Origin: a virus
Length of the DNA stretch: 64,000 nt
IMG/VR virus record: IMGVR_UViG_3300017963_000232
Location: 22,219-86,218 of that record
Reading direction: 5' to 3' (one strand)
In this document: positions 16,949 to 25,245 of the stretch, piece by piece
Layout: each line of letters starts with the position of its first letter
Position numbering within the stretch: the stretch's first letter is position 1
The notes under the pieces: generated by a model
Seen by the model: the letters and a program-made list of their open reading frames with translations, nothing else
What the model was told of the DNA's origin: nothing
Database searches by the model: none
Program-made: the position numbers and the translations under genes

Positions 16949-17234
16949 CCTCTTCCTCCTTGGCCAAGTACTTGTTGAAATCTCCTCGAACTTCTCCGAA
17001 CTGTTCCAGCTCCACAGCCGACAGCCGGTCGTGGAACTCCCCCAGCATCTCTTTGAGCGTCTGCGTCAACACCTTGTTAGTCTTGTGGAGATTCTCGTTC
17101 GTGAGTTGCTGTTCGACGAGCATGCGCTTCAGTTGCTCTGTTGGAGCGGCCAGAGTATCGATCTGCTCTTTGATCTTCGCCTGCTCTATCGTCGGATTTC
17201 GGGCCGCGCGCCCTTTGTGTTTTCGATTACCCAT
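16809..17234 (-). CDS. Coiled-coil protein with disordered acidic tail
   Basis: 141 residues from ATG 17234 (GTGAGGAAC upstream). A start at 17276 would lie within a terminator and is rejected. Basic N-terminus, coiled coil at about 20-90, then a Gly/Asp/Ala-rich tail of about 45 residues that shares its DNA with the zinc protein at 16769. Confidence 0.75.
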   Translation of the reverse strand: MGNRKHKGRAARNPTIEQAKIKEQIDTLAAPTEQLKRMLVEQQLTNENLHKTNKVLTQTLKEMLGEFHDRLSAVELEQFGEVRGDFNKYLAKEEEDVQLSDVRGDDAVASDTTPAGEDAGDRGQGDAADAPGSTGGDTTLH

Positions 17235-17246
17235 GTTCCTCACCCG

Positions 17247-17289
17247 AAAAAAACAGAGTGCCCCAGGGTTGCGCATCCCCGGGGCACTC
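17247..17289 (-). terminator. Strong intrinsic terminator
   Basis: GAGTGCCCC pairs with GGGGCACTC (9 bp) and is followed on the minus strand by TGTTTTTTTC. Confidence 0.88.
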
Positions 17290-17331
17290 CTCAGCGCTGT
17301 GTTCTTTACGCATTAGAATAGAACTGCAGTC

Positions 17332-17553
17332 TTAAGTATTCCAAAACTCAGGGTACTTAGACTCAGCGCAGGGATTGATCGTTCGGGCCTCAGGGGAAGA
17401 CACAGCGCGTCCTTCCCGATTCGCAATAAGAGACCCAGCTTTCGCCTTCTGTAGGCTACTCGCCTGCGTGTTCAGCTCTGCACCCAGTTGACCCAGCACA
17501 GCGCACGCCAGGAAAAGGTGCAGAACGCTCGCCAATAGTAATTGGGCTACCAT
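17332..17553 (-). CDS. Small exported protein
   Basis: 73 residues from ATG 17553 with GGGAGGTG upstream. Residues 2-22 form a hydrophobic signal or anchor; the rest is soluble with one Cys. Unknown; a lysis or superinfection role is only a guess. Confidence 0.7.
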   Translation of the reverse strand: MVAQLLLASVLHLFLACAVLGQLGAELNTQASSLQKAKAGSLIANREGRAVSSPEARTINPCAESKYPEFWNT

Positions 17554-17621
17554 TCGGTGCACCTCCCAGGTTAGAGCATTCTACATACTTATACCGTAAA
17601 GGGAGGAGTTTTTGAAGAGGA

Positions 17622-18875
17622 CTATTCGGCTGACTCTTTGAGCTTTTTCTGGACCAGGGCGTCAACGACGCGCCCTGTGAAGTACCCGGAGAGGAGACCA
17701 CCTACCGCACCCTTACCTGCACCTGCAAGGGATTTACGCAGGGTACCCTTAGGCATCCGGGAGAAGAGGGTTTTAGCCGACGGGGTATTGCCTGTATTCT
17801 TGAACCCCTCGAGGCGTTCGATCACAACCTTCATCGCAGGATCCAGAGCTCCAGAAAGCGCTCCCGCTCCGGCACCTGGTAGGGCTAGGCGCTTCGTGAA
17901 ATAGCGGTCGGGAATTGCAGACTCTTCTTCAGACTTCTTTAAGAGACCCTGTTCCTGAGCACGACGTCTAGCAATGCTAGTCCCCACAGCTGTACCGATT
18001 CCACTCCCGTACCCGGAACCGAACAACGCCGACTGTAACGAAGGGCCAATCAAAGATTTCCACTTCCCCGGCTCGCGTAGCATAGGACTCTTACGGAGGG
18101 CAAGAACAGGAAGTGCAGCCCCTAGAAGCGCACCAATACCTGCACCCCTCAAGCTCCCCTTTCCCACCGGACGCATCGCTTCATCAATCACGCTACGCTT
18201 ATGCTTGCGCTTTTTAAGCGACCTTCGAAGACTCTTAGCTCTTACAGCGCCTCCATACGCAGCAGCCAACCCTCCTAGAGGGTACAGGGGAGACGTCACT
18301 ACCCGATACGCAACATTCTTCGGCTGGGACTTCCATCCGGGTCCTCGTGTCCAGCTCGAAGAGGGACGCGCCTTACCCGAACGGACATCCTTGGCATACG
18401 CCTTGGCGGTGTTCTGGTCCTTTAACCATTCCGACTTCTCAAACTGAGATTGCCAACTCGGAGAACTCTTCTCCCACCCTTTGGGGAACATACCCTCGAT
18501 ATCCGCATCAGAAGGAGAGGCGTAACCCATCCGCTTAGCTACACGTTTAACGTGTGACGCAATAGTCGGGTCGACAGCGGCCCACTTGAGCATCATGTCC
18601 CAGTAGCCTGCGGTCTTGACGCGCTGAATAGGGGGAGCCTTTATTCCTCGACGCAGCATGTCCTTCTGACGCTCAATCTCAGCCCATACCTCTTCCGCAC
18701 TCTGGAAGGGCTTCCCGGTAGTAGGGTTAATAGCACGATACCCCACTTTTTCAGCCGCCTTCTTCACTTTATCCGGAAGATCTTTCATATCGGGAGTATG
18801 GTCAGCCCAGCGTTCAGCGATGCGTGGGTGTTCCGAAAACATGAAACGCTGCTGCGCTTTAGATTTGAAGGGCAC
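17622..18875 (-). CDS. Large Gly-rich virion-like protein
   Basis: 417 residues from GTG 18875. The N-terminus MPFKSKAQQRFMF...HPRIAERW...TP matches a short domain I have seen at the start of several phage proteins (no function known to me). KTAGYWDMMLKWA near residue 88 shares KTAGYW with the protein at 27881. Several Gly/Ala hydrophobic stretches (about 195-215, 245-265, 290-305, 335-350, 385-400) suggest repeated membrane-inserting helices. Probably a virion protein. A 14-codon GTG-started ORF sits immediately upstream and may be a leader. Confidence 0.8.
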   Translation of the reverse strand: MPFKSKAQQRFMFSEHPRIAERWADHTPDMKDLPDKVKKAAEKVGYRAINPTTGKPFQSAEEVWAEIERQKDMLRRGIKAPPIQRVKTAGYWDMMLKWAAVDPTIASHVKRVAKRMGYASPSDADIEGMFPKGWEKSSPSWQSQFEKSEWLKDQNTAKAYAKDVRSGKARPSSSWTRGPGWKSQPKNVAYRVVTSPLYPLGGLAAAYGGAVRAKSLRRSLKKRKHKRSVIDEAMRPVGKGSLRGAGIGALLGAALPVLALRKSPMLREPGKWKSLIGPSLQSALFGSGYGSGIGTAVGTSIARRRAQEQGLLKKSEEESAIPDRYFTKRLALPGAGAGALSGALDPAMKVVIERLEGFKNTGNTPSAKTLFSRMPKGTLRKSLAGAGKGAVGGLLSGYFTGRVVDALVQKKLKESAE

Positions 18876-18948
18876 CTACTTCACCTTCTTCTCTTTCGGA
18901 GACACGAAAGTAATCGTCACCGCCTCACCTCTCCAAGCACCCCTGGGT

Positions 18949-19965
18949 TTATGTGTTGGCTTTGATGTGGGTTGCGATTTCTTCTTTGAGCGCATGCCAC
19001 GACGCCTTCTTCTCACCCCTCTTACCCTCGAGTTCCGCCTCCATTTTTCCTAACGCGGTGTAGTACTCGGGGTGCTCTTCGAGATGATCTTTCGCGATCT
19101 CCTTAGCCATAGCAGGGTCGGGGGTGTGTTCCTTCTCGACCTCGATGCCCCGACGGAGCTGGGCTGGGGGGTACGAACTGTCAGGCTTGCCTTGAGCCTC
19201 TCCTCCCGGGATGGACTCTTTAGCCTCTTTCTCTTCCTCAGGACCGCCTTCTACGGTGTCCTCTGGTGGCTTTCCGGTAACCTGCTGGGCCGCAAGCTGA
19301 TAGATCAACTCTTCCGCGGCGTGCGGACTCACTCCCCGGGATTCCGCCCACTGATGCAATTCGTAGTCCTCCGGAGTCGGGTTCTGTCGGAGGAACTCTC
19401 GCACCTGCTCCATCGTCACAGGATTTCCCTCCGCCTCCTCCTGTTCCTCTTGAGCTTCCACACCATCAAACGCAGACTTCACAGCCTCTGCCATCCGGCC
19501 AATCGGACCCTTCCCCTTACCTACCTCCACCCCACGACCCTTACCCTTGCTGCGCTTCTTCTCTCCTGGAGTTGAACACAAAGCCGCACCCATCTTGGCC
19601 TGGATGTAGTTGGCCAAGAGGTTCGACTGTGACTGCTGAGGAGTCATGGGTGCAGGCGCGGGAGCTGCAGCTTGCTGCCCTCCTCCACCTGTCGGGGTTC
19701 CCTGCGTCTGCACCTTCACAGCGTGTAGCTCTTCCGTGTGACGCATGCGCTGCTCGTGGAGTTCCTCTTTGTGACGGAGAGCCTGCTCCTGGGATTCGAG
19801 CTTGAGCTTGTGCGCCTCTTCAGCCTGAGGATCAGGCTGTTGCTCGGACTGTGGAGCAGGAGGCGTCGTCATCGGGTCAGAGCGAGGTTCTTCGTACGTG
19901 GAAGTACGGGATACGTCTTCGCTCTGTAGCGGCTCCGCTGTTTTTTCCCAGAAGTGGTAACGCAT
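18949..19965 (-). CDS. Charged, partly disordered virion-like protein
   Basis: 338 residues from ATG 19965 with TTAGGAG upstream. Gln/Glu/His heptad-rich coiled coil (about 50-90), a Pro/Ala/Gly linker, and alternating acidic helices. One helical subdomain around 180-230 contains QVREFLRQNPTPEDYELHQW. No enzyme motif; structural or scaffold role possible. Confidence 0.75.
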   Translation of the reverse strand: MRYHFWEKTAEPLQSEDVSRTSTYEEPRSDPMTTPPAPQSEQQPDPQAEEAHKLKLESQEQALRHKEELHEQRMRHTEELHAVKVQTQGTPTGGGGQQAAAPAPAPMTPQQSQSNLLANYIQAKMGAALCSTPGEKKRSKGKGRGVEVGKGKGPIGRMAEAVKSAFDGVEAQEEQEEAEGNPVTMEQVREFLRQNPTPEDYELHQWAESRGVSPHAAEELIYQLAAQQVTGKPPEDTVEGGPEEEKEAKESIPGGEAQGKPDSSYPPAQLRRGIEVEKEHTPDPAMAKEIAKDHLEEHPEYYTALGKMEAELEGKRGEKKASWHALKEEIATHIKANT

Positions 19966-19975
19966 CACGCAACTC

Positions 19976-20767
19976 CTAACGGCGGAACTTAGAAAGAACC
20001 GAATCTGCAATCTCGGAAGCTGCTTTCTGCACAGCAGGAGCTTCCACAACAGCCGACTGCTCGGGCTTCAGCTTTCCGATTCCCCAGTTGGTCCAACCCC
20101 CTTTGGTGCCTTCCAACTCTTCATCAAGTGGTGTGAATTTACCACCCCAAGGGTTCCACGCGTTCTTACCTTCGCGATGCTGTTTTTCGACGTACGCCTG
20201 ATGACGTGCGGAAGCGACAGGATTTCCTCCGAGACCAAAACGGAGTGCTTTGAGAGGAGACACGACGGCATTGGATTCTGTTCGGCCACCCGAAGATCCG
20301 TGAGCGAGTGCCCCTTGCTCTTGCTGCGCTCTAGCTGCGGCAATAAGCGCGTTCTTTTTAGCCGCAGCTATATCCGCGTCAAATTGGTGACCCTTTTCCG
20401 TAACCGCGAACGCCACCTTCCGGAGAACTTCATCCGCGAGTTCAGAAGCGGTCTTCTCTTTCTTGTTCTTGGACGCCAGAGCAGCCGTAGCCGCACCTGT
20501 GCCGAGGACGCCCGCGCCGATACCAGCGGCAGCGTAGGGGCGCTTCTTAGCCATCATCTGCAATGCCCCTCGTCCAGCTTTCCCCGCAGTAGCGCCAACA
20601 GCTTCACCTACGGGAGCAGAACCGTCACCCCCGACACCCCTGGCACCCTTGGCAGCTCCACGCCCAACATCCTTGGCGACTGTACCAACTGCCTGACCCG
20701 CGCCACGAACCTTGCTCATGACTTTCTTCGCGATCTCGCTCGCGCTCGACGCCTCTTTGCTGGACAT
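19976..20767 (-). CDS. Gly/Ala-rich virion-like protein with three SE(I/L)A repeats
   Basis: 263 residues from ATG 20767 (AAAAAGGAG upstream). The same amphipathic helix occurs three times: SASEIAKKVMSKVRG (8-22), TASELADEVLRKVAFA (about 105-120) and AASEIADSVLSKFRR (last 15). Between copies 1 and 2 is a Gly/Ala segment with a membrane-like stretch. Probably structural; the repeats may bind one partner repeatedly. Confidence 0.78.
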   Translation of the reverse strand: MSSKEASSASEIAKKVMSKVRGAGQAVGTVAKDVGRGAAKGARGVGGDGSAPVGEAVGATAGKAGRGALQMMAKKRPYAAAGIGAGVLGTGAATAALASKNKKEKTASELADEVLRKVAFAVTEKGHQFDADIAAAKKNALIAAARAQQEQGALAHGSSGGRTESNAVVSPLKALRFGLGGNPVASARHQAYVEKQHREGKNAWNPWGGKFTPLDEELEGTKGGWTNWGIGKLKPEQSAVVEAPAVQKAASEIADSVLSKFRR

Positions 20768-20825
20768 GATCAACTCCTTTTTACTAAACGTCGTTTTTTT
20801 ATCGTCCCTACGACTAGACGTACCA

Positions 20826-20831
20826 ATTATA
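20826..20831 (-). promoter_or_regulatory. TATAAT -10 element
   Basis: TATAAT reads on the minus strand just after a terminator and about 60 bases before ATG 20767. No clear -35 is seen. Confidence 0.5.
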
Positions 20832-20846
20832 CGAGAAAACCCCAAA

Positions 20847-20870
20847 CCAAAAAAGGAGCCGATGCTCCTT
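20847..20870 (-). terminator. Intrinsic terminator
   Basis: AAGGAGC/GCTCCTT stem with a four-base loop followed by TTTTTT on the minus strand; it closes the operon of small DNA-binding proteins above it. Confidence 0.88.
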
Positions 20871-20885
20871 TACGTGGTAATTCTC

Positions 20886-21380
20886 CTACGCGGCGGAAGC
20901 CGATAGAAGTTTGAGAATGGCTTTCTTGGGAGGAATCTCGTCAGGCAAGTGTAGCGCGAAATTCTCCAGGATGTGTGGAAGTCGCACTACGTCCAAGAAC
21001 GGAGAGATGCTCTGGTCCACCCGGCTGAAGATATGATGTTGTAGCCAAGGGTCCAATCGTAGATTCAAGAATATATGCTTTAGAGCGTTCTTGTACTGCT
21101 CATCAGCCACGTACCCTCCAGCAGGAGCGTGCCGGGTCTCCTTTATCATCATACCGTCAAGCAATGCGTACTCCATCTTCACCAGGAAACTCAAGTGTGT
21201 CAGTGCTCTCCCGACATCAGCAATATGCCCCTCTCGGATTTGGAAGACGAAAAGCTCTGGACGGGTTTTGTGTTGGAAGAACTGGACTGCTCCGCGGAAC
21301 GTGTTGAATTCGTCCTTGAGGAGGTTGCTGACCTCTAGCAGTGTCTGGACTTGTTTAAAGATCCGGTCTCGACGTGACAT
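20886..21380 (-). CDS. Unknown helical protein
   Basis: 164 residues, mostly alpha-helical with His/Leu-rich stretches. Last gene before the terminator, following two probable DNA-binding proteins. No family recognised. Confidence 0.78.
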   Translation of the reverse strand: MSRRDRIFKQVQTLLEVSNLLKDEFNTFRGAVQFFQHKTRPELFVFQIREGHIADVGRALTHLSFLVKMEYALLDGMMIKETRHAPAGGYVADEQYKNALKHIFLNLRLDPWLQHHIFSRVDQSISPFLDVVRLPHILENFALHLPDEIPPKKAILKLLSASAA

Positions 21381-21408
21381 GGGAAACGCTCCGAAGGTTG
21401 AAGGTTGA

Positions 21409-21894
21409 CTACTGAGGCTTGTTCCTCGTAGTCGACTTCTTCTTCGGGGCTTTCTTATTCGGAGCTTTCTTCTTCGGGGCCGCCTTGGGAGGCACGGAAT
21501 CCACGTGCAGGTCCCCCCGCGTCCCGGTCATCTTGTTGTAGACCTGGGAGATGACCGAACGCCGACGTGCGTCCATGACTACACTGTCAGGAGCTGCCGG
21601 GACGTTCTGGAGGGCTCTCTTGGCGCACTCCACGCCGAAGTGGATCAGGACCTCCCCCGGCAACATGTTGTAGGTCTCGGCCACCTCCCGAATGAAGTTG
21701 GCCTCCTCTACGGTCATGTGGACCTTCTGTGTCGAGATGAATGTTCGCGCCTCCCGGTAGCCCACACCGTAGATCGACTCGATCTCCCGGAATGTAGCTC
21801 CCAGGTTGAGCTTCTTGAGAATGCGCTCGATGAGCTCGGCTCTCGCCTGAGCCATCGCTTGCTCCTGCGCATTGATGTTCGGTTTGGTTGGCAT
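21409..21894 (-). CDS. HTH-like protein with lysine-rich tail
   Basis: 161 residues. GATFREIESIYGVGYREAR (about 32-50) reads as a helix-turn-helix. The last 30 residues contain KKKAPNKKAPKKK, a histone-like tail for non-specific DNA binding. Candidate regulator or nucleoid-type protein. Confidence 0.75.
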   Translation of the reverse strand: MPTKPNINAQEQAMAQARAELIERILKKLNLGATFREIESIYGVGYREARTFISTQKVHMTVEEANFIREVAETYNMLPGEVLIHFGVECAKRALQNVPAAPDSVVMDARRRSVISQVYNKMTGTRGDLHVDSVPPKAAPKKKAPNKKAPKKKSTTRNKPQ

Positions 21895-21924
21895 TGTCGC
21901 ACGTACTCCTTTCCGTAGCTGTCC

Positions 21925-22338
21925 CTACTCCAGAGAGTAGAGCTTTCGGCCATCTCGCTTCCCGGAGGTTTTCACCTTCACCGGAGGATTCTTGGTCTTG
22001 CCGTGGGTGATCGCGTAGAGCGCCGAACAGACCGCCGTGGAGAGGCGCGTCTGACTGAGCTCGAGGTTCTCCTCCGAGAGAATCCTCGCCTTGACCTTGT
22101 CAACGAGGTCATTCGACGTGAACTTCCCCTTCATTGAAGGAAGCTCTCCGTAGATGTACTCCGACATGGTCTTCTTGCGCGGCGACTTCCCCTTCCCAGC
22201 CTTCAAAGCGCGCGGCTCCGACGCGTCCTGCATCCGGAAGGACGCATGCACCTCCAACCATGCCTCGAGACGTGCCTGCGCCTCCAGAATGATTCCCTGC
22301 TGCTCTGCGATCTTGTTCTCGACCTGCTCAATGTTCAT
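21925..22338 (-). CDS. Winged-helix-like small protein
   Basis: 137 residues. N-terminal coiled coil, basic linker (KGKSPRKK), then a C-terminal region (KFTSNDLVDKVKARI ... RLSTAVCSALY) resembling the winged helix of phage HARE/HTH-type proteins. Probably DNA-binding. Confidence 0.72.
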   Translation of the reverse strand: MNIEQVENKIAEQQGIILEAQARLEAWLEVHASFRMQDASEPRALKAGKGKSPRKKTMSEYIYGELPSMKGKFTSNDLVDKVKARILSEENLELSQTRLSTAVCSALYAITHGKTKNPPVKVKTSGKRDGRKLYSLE

Positions 22339-22359
22339 TGGATAGAGCCTCCCTCTTAG

Positions 22360-22860
22360 CTAGTAGCCCCTCATGAGCTCCGCGTAGTCGAACTTGTTAC
22401 CCAACACCATTCTGATATTTGTCTGGTTGTACGCCCACCCCACTACCTCTTTATTGAGTAGGTGGACGTGGGTAGGAACGTATTCGTTGTTGTGTGCGAA
22501 GCGGATACCTTTCGCTGTTGGGCGGTACGTCCCCGCTTTACCGCCAGCGCGATTAGTACCGTCAGACCTCTCTACCAGTCCCCAGTACTTCAAGAACCCA
22601 CCATCGGTCCCCCCGGCTCTCAAGTGTCGATCCCCCCTGATAAGCTCGATGGTCTTGTACCAGCGAGGGTCATCGGTGTACGCCTGTACGAGCTTGATCA
22701 GGAAAAGCGCCATCTCCGAATGCATCTTTCGCCTGTAGACCTGCACATGACGATTACATACGGGACAGGTTGTTCCCTGGGGATCATCAGCTGCTCGGCG
22801 TACCTCCGTCTGTAGCTGTTCCAACACATACTGACGAGTAGTCTTCTCTGACTCCTCCAT
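22360..22860 (-). CDS. CPVC-containing small protein
   Basis: 166 residues. CPVCNRHVQVYRRKMH near 32-47 resembles a zinc knuckle (C2H...H). The following helices and FLKYWGLVER...TYRPTAKGIRFA resemble a winged-helix domain. Probably nucleic-acid binding. It heads the operon under the TTGGTAGAAG motif. Confidence 0.75.
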   Translation of the reverse strand: MEESEKTTRQYVLEQLQTEVRRAADDPQGTTCPVCNRHVQVYRRKMHSEMALFLIKLVQAYTDDPRWYKTIELIRGDRHLRAGGTDGGFLKYWGLVERSDGTNRAGGKAGTYRPTAKGIRFAHNNEYVPTHVHLLNKEVVGWAYNQTNIRMVLGNKFDYAELMRGY

Positions 22861-22878
22861 GAGGTGCCCTCCTGCATA

Positions 22879-22909
22879 GTTGAAATGTGGGGTTACCCTC
22901 TTCTACCAA
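22879..22909 (-). promoter_or_regulatory. Promoter motif B (TTGGTAGAAG type)
   Basis: Minus strand reads TTGGTAGAAG, then GGTAACCCC and TTTCAACT, about 20 bases before the SD of the gene at 22860. It matches three other operon-start regions (34858, 37401, 60741). Function inferred from position. Confidence 0.5.
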
Positions 22910-22934
22910 GAAGAAGGCTCAGATCTTGGAAAAA

Positions 22935-23270
22935 TCACTCCGAGCACGCCAGGAACCACTTAGGAGGAACGTAGTCGACACCGAAGGACTGAAGAATGTC
23001 CTTGAGCTCATCCCTCTCCGGCGGCTTCATCTTCTGTTCCTGGACTCCTTTGGGATTGATCATCTTGAACGGGTCGGGATCGGTGTGGTGGGCTGTGAGA
23101 CGTGCAAGACAGAGGTACGCGCTGAAGCGACCTCGAGACTGTCGAAGATGGAGCTCCCACTCGCTCCCGACAAAGTTCTCATCAAAGAGGTACGAGTAAT
23201 CCGTCTTCACCTTTCCATTTTCGTACTGTTGGACGGGTAAACGAACTCCATAGAAAAGCACTGCTTTCAT
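22935..23270 (-). CDS. Unknown protein
   Basis: 111 residues, mixed alpha/beta with Tyr/Trp-rich strands. The stop is followed by a CCAAGA/TCTTGG hairpin next to promoter motif B. Not recognised. Confidence 0.75.
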   Translation of the reverse strand: MKAVLFYGVRLPVQQYENGKVKTDYSYLFDENFVGSEWELHLRQSRGRFSAYLCLARLTAHHTDPDPFKMINPKGVQEQKMKPPERDELKDILQSFGVDYVPPKWFLACSE

Positions 23271-23288
23271 GACACGAACTCCTTCTTA

Positions 23289-23615
23289 CTAAAAAAGCGG
23301 CGCATCCGTGTACGCCACTAGATCCTCACGATTGAGCACGTAGAACTTAGGGGACTCTCTAGCCTGCGCCTCTCGGAGCGCCTCCTCCTCAAGAACGACC
23401 CACGGGTCTCTGCAGCAGCCCATGGAACAATCCTGCACCGACACCATGACCTGACAGGGGTCTTTAGGCAGGTGCGCCGGGACAAACCACAGTCGGATTC
23501 CGAGTTCTCTTAAAAACGAATGTAAATGTGTAAAAGGGATGTCCAGAGAGTACGCCCCAACGGGGAGGCTAAAGTCGTCCAACATCAACCATCGAACACG
23601 TTTAGGACTCGCCAT
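23289..23615 (-). CDS. Small protein ending YTDAPLF
   Basis: 108 residues with a DCSMGCC cluster in the middle. Its C-terminus, L-x-A-Y-T-D-A-P-L-F, recurs at the ends of the proteins at 23632 and 30901, whose bodies differ. Unknown function. Confidence 0.78.
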   Translation of the reverse strand: MASPKRVRWLMLDDFSLPVGAYSLDIPFTHLHSFLRELGIRLWFVPAHLPKDPCQVMVSVQDCSMGCCRDPWVVLEEEALREAQARESPKFYVLNREDLVAYTDAPLF

Positions 23616-23631
23616 CTTTACCCCGTAAAAC

Positions 23632-23967
23632 TCAGAACACAGGAGCGTCTGTGTAGGGCATAGCTAGCGTACGTTTTACGTAGTACCACTCTCCCCGCGT
23701 TGTTCTTTTAGTTACGTTGCCCGTGGAAGTCGAGTGCCACAACACGAGAACCTGGTGTCTGTCATCAAAGAGCCATCCAGAGTACGCACCCATCAACGCG
23801 CTATGCGCCCAAACAACAAAGTATTCAGGAGGAATACCCGAGTGTTTCTTGTGGATGAGGTCCGCCAACTCCTGCGTCGTGAGTTCCTTACCGTACCGCA
23901 ACATCCACTCACGCAAAGGCTCCCCGCTATCCGGGAGCTTAAACCTGTACGTATTTTCCGAGGCCAT
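23632..23967 (-). CDS. Small protein ending YTDAPVF
   Basis: 111 residues from ATG 23967 (GGGAG upstream); a longer reading to 24072 would overlap the upstream gene by 67 bases. Ends MPYTDAPVF, the shared C-terminal signature. Body alpha/beta with Trp/His. Unknown. Confidence 0.72.
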   Translation of the reverse strand: MASENTYRFKLPDSGEPLREWMLRYGKELTTQELADLIHKKHSGIPPEYFVVWAHSALMGAYSGWLFDDRHQVLVLWHSTSTGNVTKRTTRGEWYYVKRTLAMPYTDAPVF

Positions 23968-24004
23968 CGGAACAAACTCCCTTGCTGTAGGTTTTGGGGG
24001 GATG

Positions 24005-24322
24005 TCAGTCGCTACGAGAATGTAGCGAACGACCTCGCTGAGGAACTGGAGGCAGAGCGCTAAGCATCTCATTGACCAACTCTTTCGGTAAGACGTACGC
24101 CTCGGAAACGCTCAAACCAGAAACGCCTACAGGGAGAAAGAGTTCATCCGTACGGTCATGAATGAGCGCCCGCGGAGGATCCGATGTCGAATAAACCACG
24201 TGCACCAAGATAGAGGTGTCCGCATCTACGTCCTCGAGCTGCTCAAAAGACTCGAGCTTCATGCCTGCCTGTTCGATGAAAAAGGGCACGTTGATGTGCG
24301 GAGGGAACTGTAACCACAGCAT
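24005..24322 (-). CDS. Unknown small protein
   Basis: 105 residues, acidic and mostly beta/helical, with no motif. Gene order suggests co-transcription with the YTDAP(L/V)F proteins. Confidence 0.7.
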   Translation of the reverse strand: MLWLQFPPHINVPFFIEQAGMKLESFEQLEDVDADTSILVHVVYSTSDPPRALIHDRTDELFLPVGVSGLSVSEAYVLPKELVNEMLSALPPVPQRGRSLHSRSD

Positions 24323-24341
24323 GTCTTGTCCTTCCGAGAGT

Positions 24342-24384
24342 TAAAAATCTGTAGCGCAGGCGAAAGCCTCTATGCGCAGTACAG
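24342..24384 (-). terminator. Terminator hairpin with GAAA-type loop
   Basis: CTGTA/TACAG, GCGC/GCGC and AGGC/GCCT stack with small internal loops around 24349-24384. The minus strand continues ATTTTTAAC. It ends the operon containing the lipoprotein at 24412. Confidence 0.7.
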
Positions 24385-24411
24385 TCTTTTACCTACAAAG
24401 GCGACAGCTTT

Positions 24412-24597
24412 TTAACGCGACCTCCGGTAACGCTGTACCTTAACCGGAGAATTGGGACACTTGATCTGAACGGAATCGTGCCACCCGTCACTCCCGAGAT
24501 AGTCAACGGAACAATCCGGATAACGCATTCGTGCGTATTTGACGGCTTCAGGAGTACAAGCAGCAAAAAGAAGAAAAAACACGAGAATCCAACGCAT
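24412..24597 (-). CDS. Small lipoprotein
   Basis: 61 residues. Hydrophobic N-terminus ending in the lipobox LFAAC (Cys14), so probably lipidated and membrane-bound after export. Its start directly follows the stop of the virion-like gene at 24598. Could be an outer-membrane spanin subunit or an exclusion lipoprotein; undetermined. Confidence 0.72.
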   Translation of the reverse strand: MRWILVFFLLFAACTPEAVKYARMRYPDCSVDYLGSDGWHDSVQIKCPNSPVKVQRYRRSR

Positions 24598-25212
24598 TTA
24601 CAGTTTATCCATCGCGCTGCTCTTGCCTTCGGAGAACGTGGCGGTGGCACGCGTTGGTTTGAACGCACCCGATCCCTTTGCTAAGTTTCCAGCCGTGTAG
24701 CCACCCTCTCGTCCCGCAGCGCTTCGGAGAGACTTGGTGATCATGTTCGGCTGTTGAATGCCCAGAGCGAACTTGTGCATCACATCTTCATACCCCCTGC
24801 GGAAGAACGCACTGACCTTGATGCGACTAGTGTTCGCCATTCCGGTACCCTTGAAGACCCCCATGTGCCCCGTACTAGGAGTGTTGAACGACGTGGTCGT
24901 CTTGGGGCCTTCGACAGACGAGTAACCAGAATTCGACGAAGAACTGCCACTAGTACTCTCCGCGCTCTGTTTGTCCATGTGCTTACCTAGACGGTGTCCA
25001 AGATACGAACCTCCGATACCCGCAGAAGCGCCTAACGCCCCCCCACCGAGAACCCCCAAAAGGAGTCGCAGTTTGTCAGAAGGGATCTTCCGCGCAATCT
25101 CAGGAGACAATCCTGCAAGCGTAGCTCCTGAAAGCGCTCCGAGGGCTCCTGGGACTGCGCCGGAACCTAACGCGTCGAGCGCGGTGTAGTCTTCAGAACT
25201 CTGCTTGGCCAT
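24598..25212 (-). CDS. Gly/Ser-rich virion-like protein
   Basis: 204 residues. Gly/Ala hydrophobic segments (about 14-35 and 50-75), a serine-rich linker, then VSAFFRRGYEDVMHKFALG (about 132-150), which carries the shared F-x-x-G-Y-x-D-V-x-x-K motif internally. Probably structural. Confidence 0.75.
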   Translation of the reverse strand: MAKQSSEDYTALDALGSGAVPGALGALSGATLAGLSPEIARKIPSDKLRLLLGVLGGGALGASAGIGGSYLGHRLGKHMDKQSAESTSGSSSSNSGYSSVEGPKTTTSFNTPSTGHMGVFKGTGMANTSRIKVSAFFRRGYEDVMHKFALGIQQPNMITKSLRSAAGREGGYTAGNLAKGSGAFKPTRATATFSEGKSSAMDKL

Positions 25213-25245
25213 AACGGACTCCTTTCCCCCTTGGCGTCAAGAACC

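Noticed and set aside
18876-18925. 14-codon ORF before the 417-residue protein
   Set aside because: Too short to support as a gene, although it has an SD-like sequence and abuts the next start; noted only as a possible leader.
20177-20914. 245-codon + strand ORF opposite the triple-repeat protein
   Set aside because: Ser/Arg/Thr-rich shadow, no SD, spans an intrinsic terminator and two minus-strand genes.
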